In this document: piece after piece, positions 61,885-64,000 of the stretch
Numbering within the stretch: the stretch's first letter is position 1
Layout of the letters: every line of letters starts with the position of its first letter
From: Larimichthys crocea
Taxonomy: Eukaryota; Chordata; Actinopteri; Sciaenidae
Reading direction: 5' to 3'
Length of the DNA: 64,000 nt
Assembly: GCF_000972845.2 (NCBI RefSeq)
Contig: NC_040022.1
Coordinates: 11,081,422 to 11,145,421, forward strand
Translations under genes and position numbers: made by a program
The notes under the pieces: generated by a model
What the model was told of the DNA's origin: nothing
What the model saw: only the letters and a program-made list of their open reading frames with translations
The model's database searches: none

Positions 61885-62350
61885 GTAATGTCACCCATAT
61901 GTTTCTGAAGCTCAAAACCTCTGGCCATCGCCATCTTGGTAGTCCCTGCCTCCTAATCTAAATATCAGCAAAGACGTGAATCATCGACGGACCTGAGGCA
62001 GACTGAATGAATCGAACAAGCCATCTGTAACGGCACCTACCTGTCAATCAAACCAGCCACACTGTTAATTCTGCATAACTTTAAGCCTTAATATCATGTG
62101 AACAGGTGAGTTGTATATAAATTCACCCTCAGTACAATTGTCATGAACGGGGAAATTATCTATAGAGACCAAAACAGTTTGTTGTACCAGGCTGTAAACA
62201 TGTTTATTTCTGCTGTGAAGTTGGACATTTGAACATGGGGACTTATGGAGACTGACTCACTTCTGGAGCCAGCCTCAAGTGGACGACAAGAGGAACTGCA
62301 GTTTTTGGCACTTCTGCATTGGCTTCAGTTCAAAGCCACAGAGGTTGCTG
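61885..62350 (+). repeat. R1 repeat, short form, both halves
   Basis: The left half starts 'aatgtcacccatatgtttct' and contains 'ggccatcgccatcttgg'. The right half starts 'tcaccctcagtacaattgtc' and ends 'cattggcttcagtt'. The halves join at 'taatatcatgtgaacaggtg' without the middle of the long form. Confidence 0.8.
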
Positions 62351-64000
62351 CTGTGTAAAGTAGTTTGCCAATTTGCAGCTACTACCAGTGTTGGGAACCA
62401 GTGTTTTTGTTCTGCCTAGCAACAAATTTAGTGACTTTTTGACCTCAACTCTGCTCTCCAGGGTGTTGCCAGTATTTCTCAGTGAATGCAAATATTTTGT
62501 ATTGAGTATATTTGACTCTTTACCAGAAAATAAAGTTAGTTGTAGCAACTGTAGAACTGTTTTTTCTTTTGTTTATTTCGGTTAAAATTCCCAAATCATT
62601 TCAAGTCTTCCTTTGCACAGTGTTGCAGCAGTGTTCTTCATAGCCGGCCTTGTGACGTTTGCAATGCTTGGAAAAATCCAGCATGTGGTTAATGGTCATG
62701 TTTGAACACCTTAATCCTCAGTGTCTCTCCGGTAATCTCAGCTCTCTCTCTCAAATCTCTTAATTCAACAATTTATGCAGAGCGTGAGTGAGACAGAGGA
62801 TTTCCTCTCTTACTCCCTCAAGCTCTGTTTTGCTCTTTTCCTTTTTACTTCTGTCCCGTCCCCTCTGTGTCTGTGAAACTGGGTGTGGGAAAGAAATGTC
62901 AATCATTCCTCATGTTTCCCTAATCCATTTGCATTCAGCTGGTCATGGCGTATCATGTTTTCAAGATAAACGAGAGGGGGGGTTATAGCATTAGCAATTT
63001 TATTCACATAAACAGATACATCAAAATAAATACACACAGCACAGGTGAAGCGTAGCAGCTCTCCTGCAAACATATCATCTCTGGCATTTAGTGGTATCTA
63101 ACCATACACATCGCTTTATGCCAGCAGGGTTTTTACTGTAGCGCCACTGTAGAAACTCCACAGTAGTTTACAGACACAAAGTATCCCAGAGAATTCTGAC
63201 TCATAATCTCATGATTCTGAGTTGTTGTTTTGTTCCAGAACTCAAATAAATCTTTCATATGTGGCTCTAATCCTCTTCCATATCTGTGCCCACCCTTCGA
63301 CTGAGGGAGAATATTGTTGCAGTCACTAGAGCTGCGGTTTTCATTCTGCAATATTTGTTTAGATTTTGGTATATTGGCAACACTAAAAGTATGCCGAATT
63401 AGCCATCAGTTATTAGCCACAGACGGCTGGACTACTGACTTAAAAAAACACAATCATGCTCAGGCAAGTCCTGCAGTTAAGACCTCATATTTTCTTGGAT
63501 TTATGAGCAGATTTATGGTTTATTCGCTATGATAATGATATGCTACATGCTTATATTCGACAACTTTCATTTATTAATGTTATTGCAAAAGAAATTCAGT
63601 TATTTAAAAAAGTTATTTAAAGTGTACTTAAGGTTTGGGAAAATTCTTTCCTTCACTTCTCAGGATTCAAACCCACAACCTTTGGGTTACGGACCAAAAG
63701 GCAAGTCTCAAGTGTAGTCAGGGTGGAGGCTGTGTAATGTAGGACAAAATAATCAACCTGTGATATGTTTCTGCAGCTGATGGCGTCATTTTTTGTATCA
63801 CTATGCAAATAAACATCAGGTTCATGGCCACTGTGCCTCATTAGCTGGTTGTTGTTGATATCCGCACTGGTTAATGTATTGGCTGACCACCCAGATGGAA
63901 CTCGCATGCACACACACACACATACACGTTTCCCCCATTGCCATAAAGTCAGCAGACCAGAACTACACTGTGGAGCTGAGATCAGATCTGAAAGTGCACC
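62351..64000. other. Intergenic DNA, no gene recognised
   Basis: Short frames only. A B-box-like 'attcaaacccacaacctt' near 63664 and a short CA run at 63909-63930 are the only points of note. Confidence 0.45.

Overview
The window is nuclear DNA of a teleost fish. It has one recognisable protein-coding gene with vertebrate-type introns, long (CA/GT)n microsatellites, a tRNA-derived SINE, hAT- and mariner-type MITEs, and several interspersed repeats of a kind common in fish genomes. Gene density is very low. Apart from the gene below, nearly every open frame is short and is best read as chance.

The gene is a dlx4-type Distal-less homeobox transcription factor on the minus strand. Exon 3 (end of the homeodomain plus C-terminus) is at 11920-12162, exon 2 (most of the homeodomain) at 20720-20916, and exon 1 (N-terminus) occurs twice, at 24057-24373 (copy A, broken by indels) and 37784-38111 (copy B, intact). 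Exons 1B+2+3 join in frame (phase 1, then phase 0) into a 255-residue protein ending in a conserved WY...HQ...QMM tail. The dlx3 partner expected tail-to-tail with dlx4 is not in the 11.9 kb beyond the 3' end.

Layout: 1-11500 is 3' intergenic DNA with old repeats and a possible retroelement scrap. 11510-24373 is dlx4 with an 8.6 kb repeat-rich intron 2 and a 3.1 kb intron 1 (to copy A). 23433-36577 (block A) and 37146-49796 (block B) are two copies of the same roughly 12.7 kb segment (end of intron 1, exon 1, promoter, upstream flank). They are separated by about 570 bp that is not shared, and both block boundaries lie in or beside microsatellites. A 10-N gap at 25364 sits in block A, with the same ~170 bp on both sides. 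49797-64000 is gene-poor upstream flank rich in repeats, including a ~1 kb repeat with a nested 79-bp hAT MITE that has a perfect 8-bp target duplication, and a relic of a ZBED/hAT transposase.

The copies differ mostly by 1-3 base indels, so the preferred reading is an unpurged second haplotype, or redundant contig, in a poorly polished long-read assembly. A real tandem duplication giving dlx4 two promoters and first exons is the alternative. I found no operon, phage, CRISPR or new enzymatic system.
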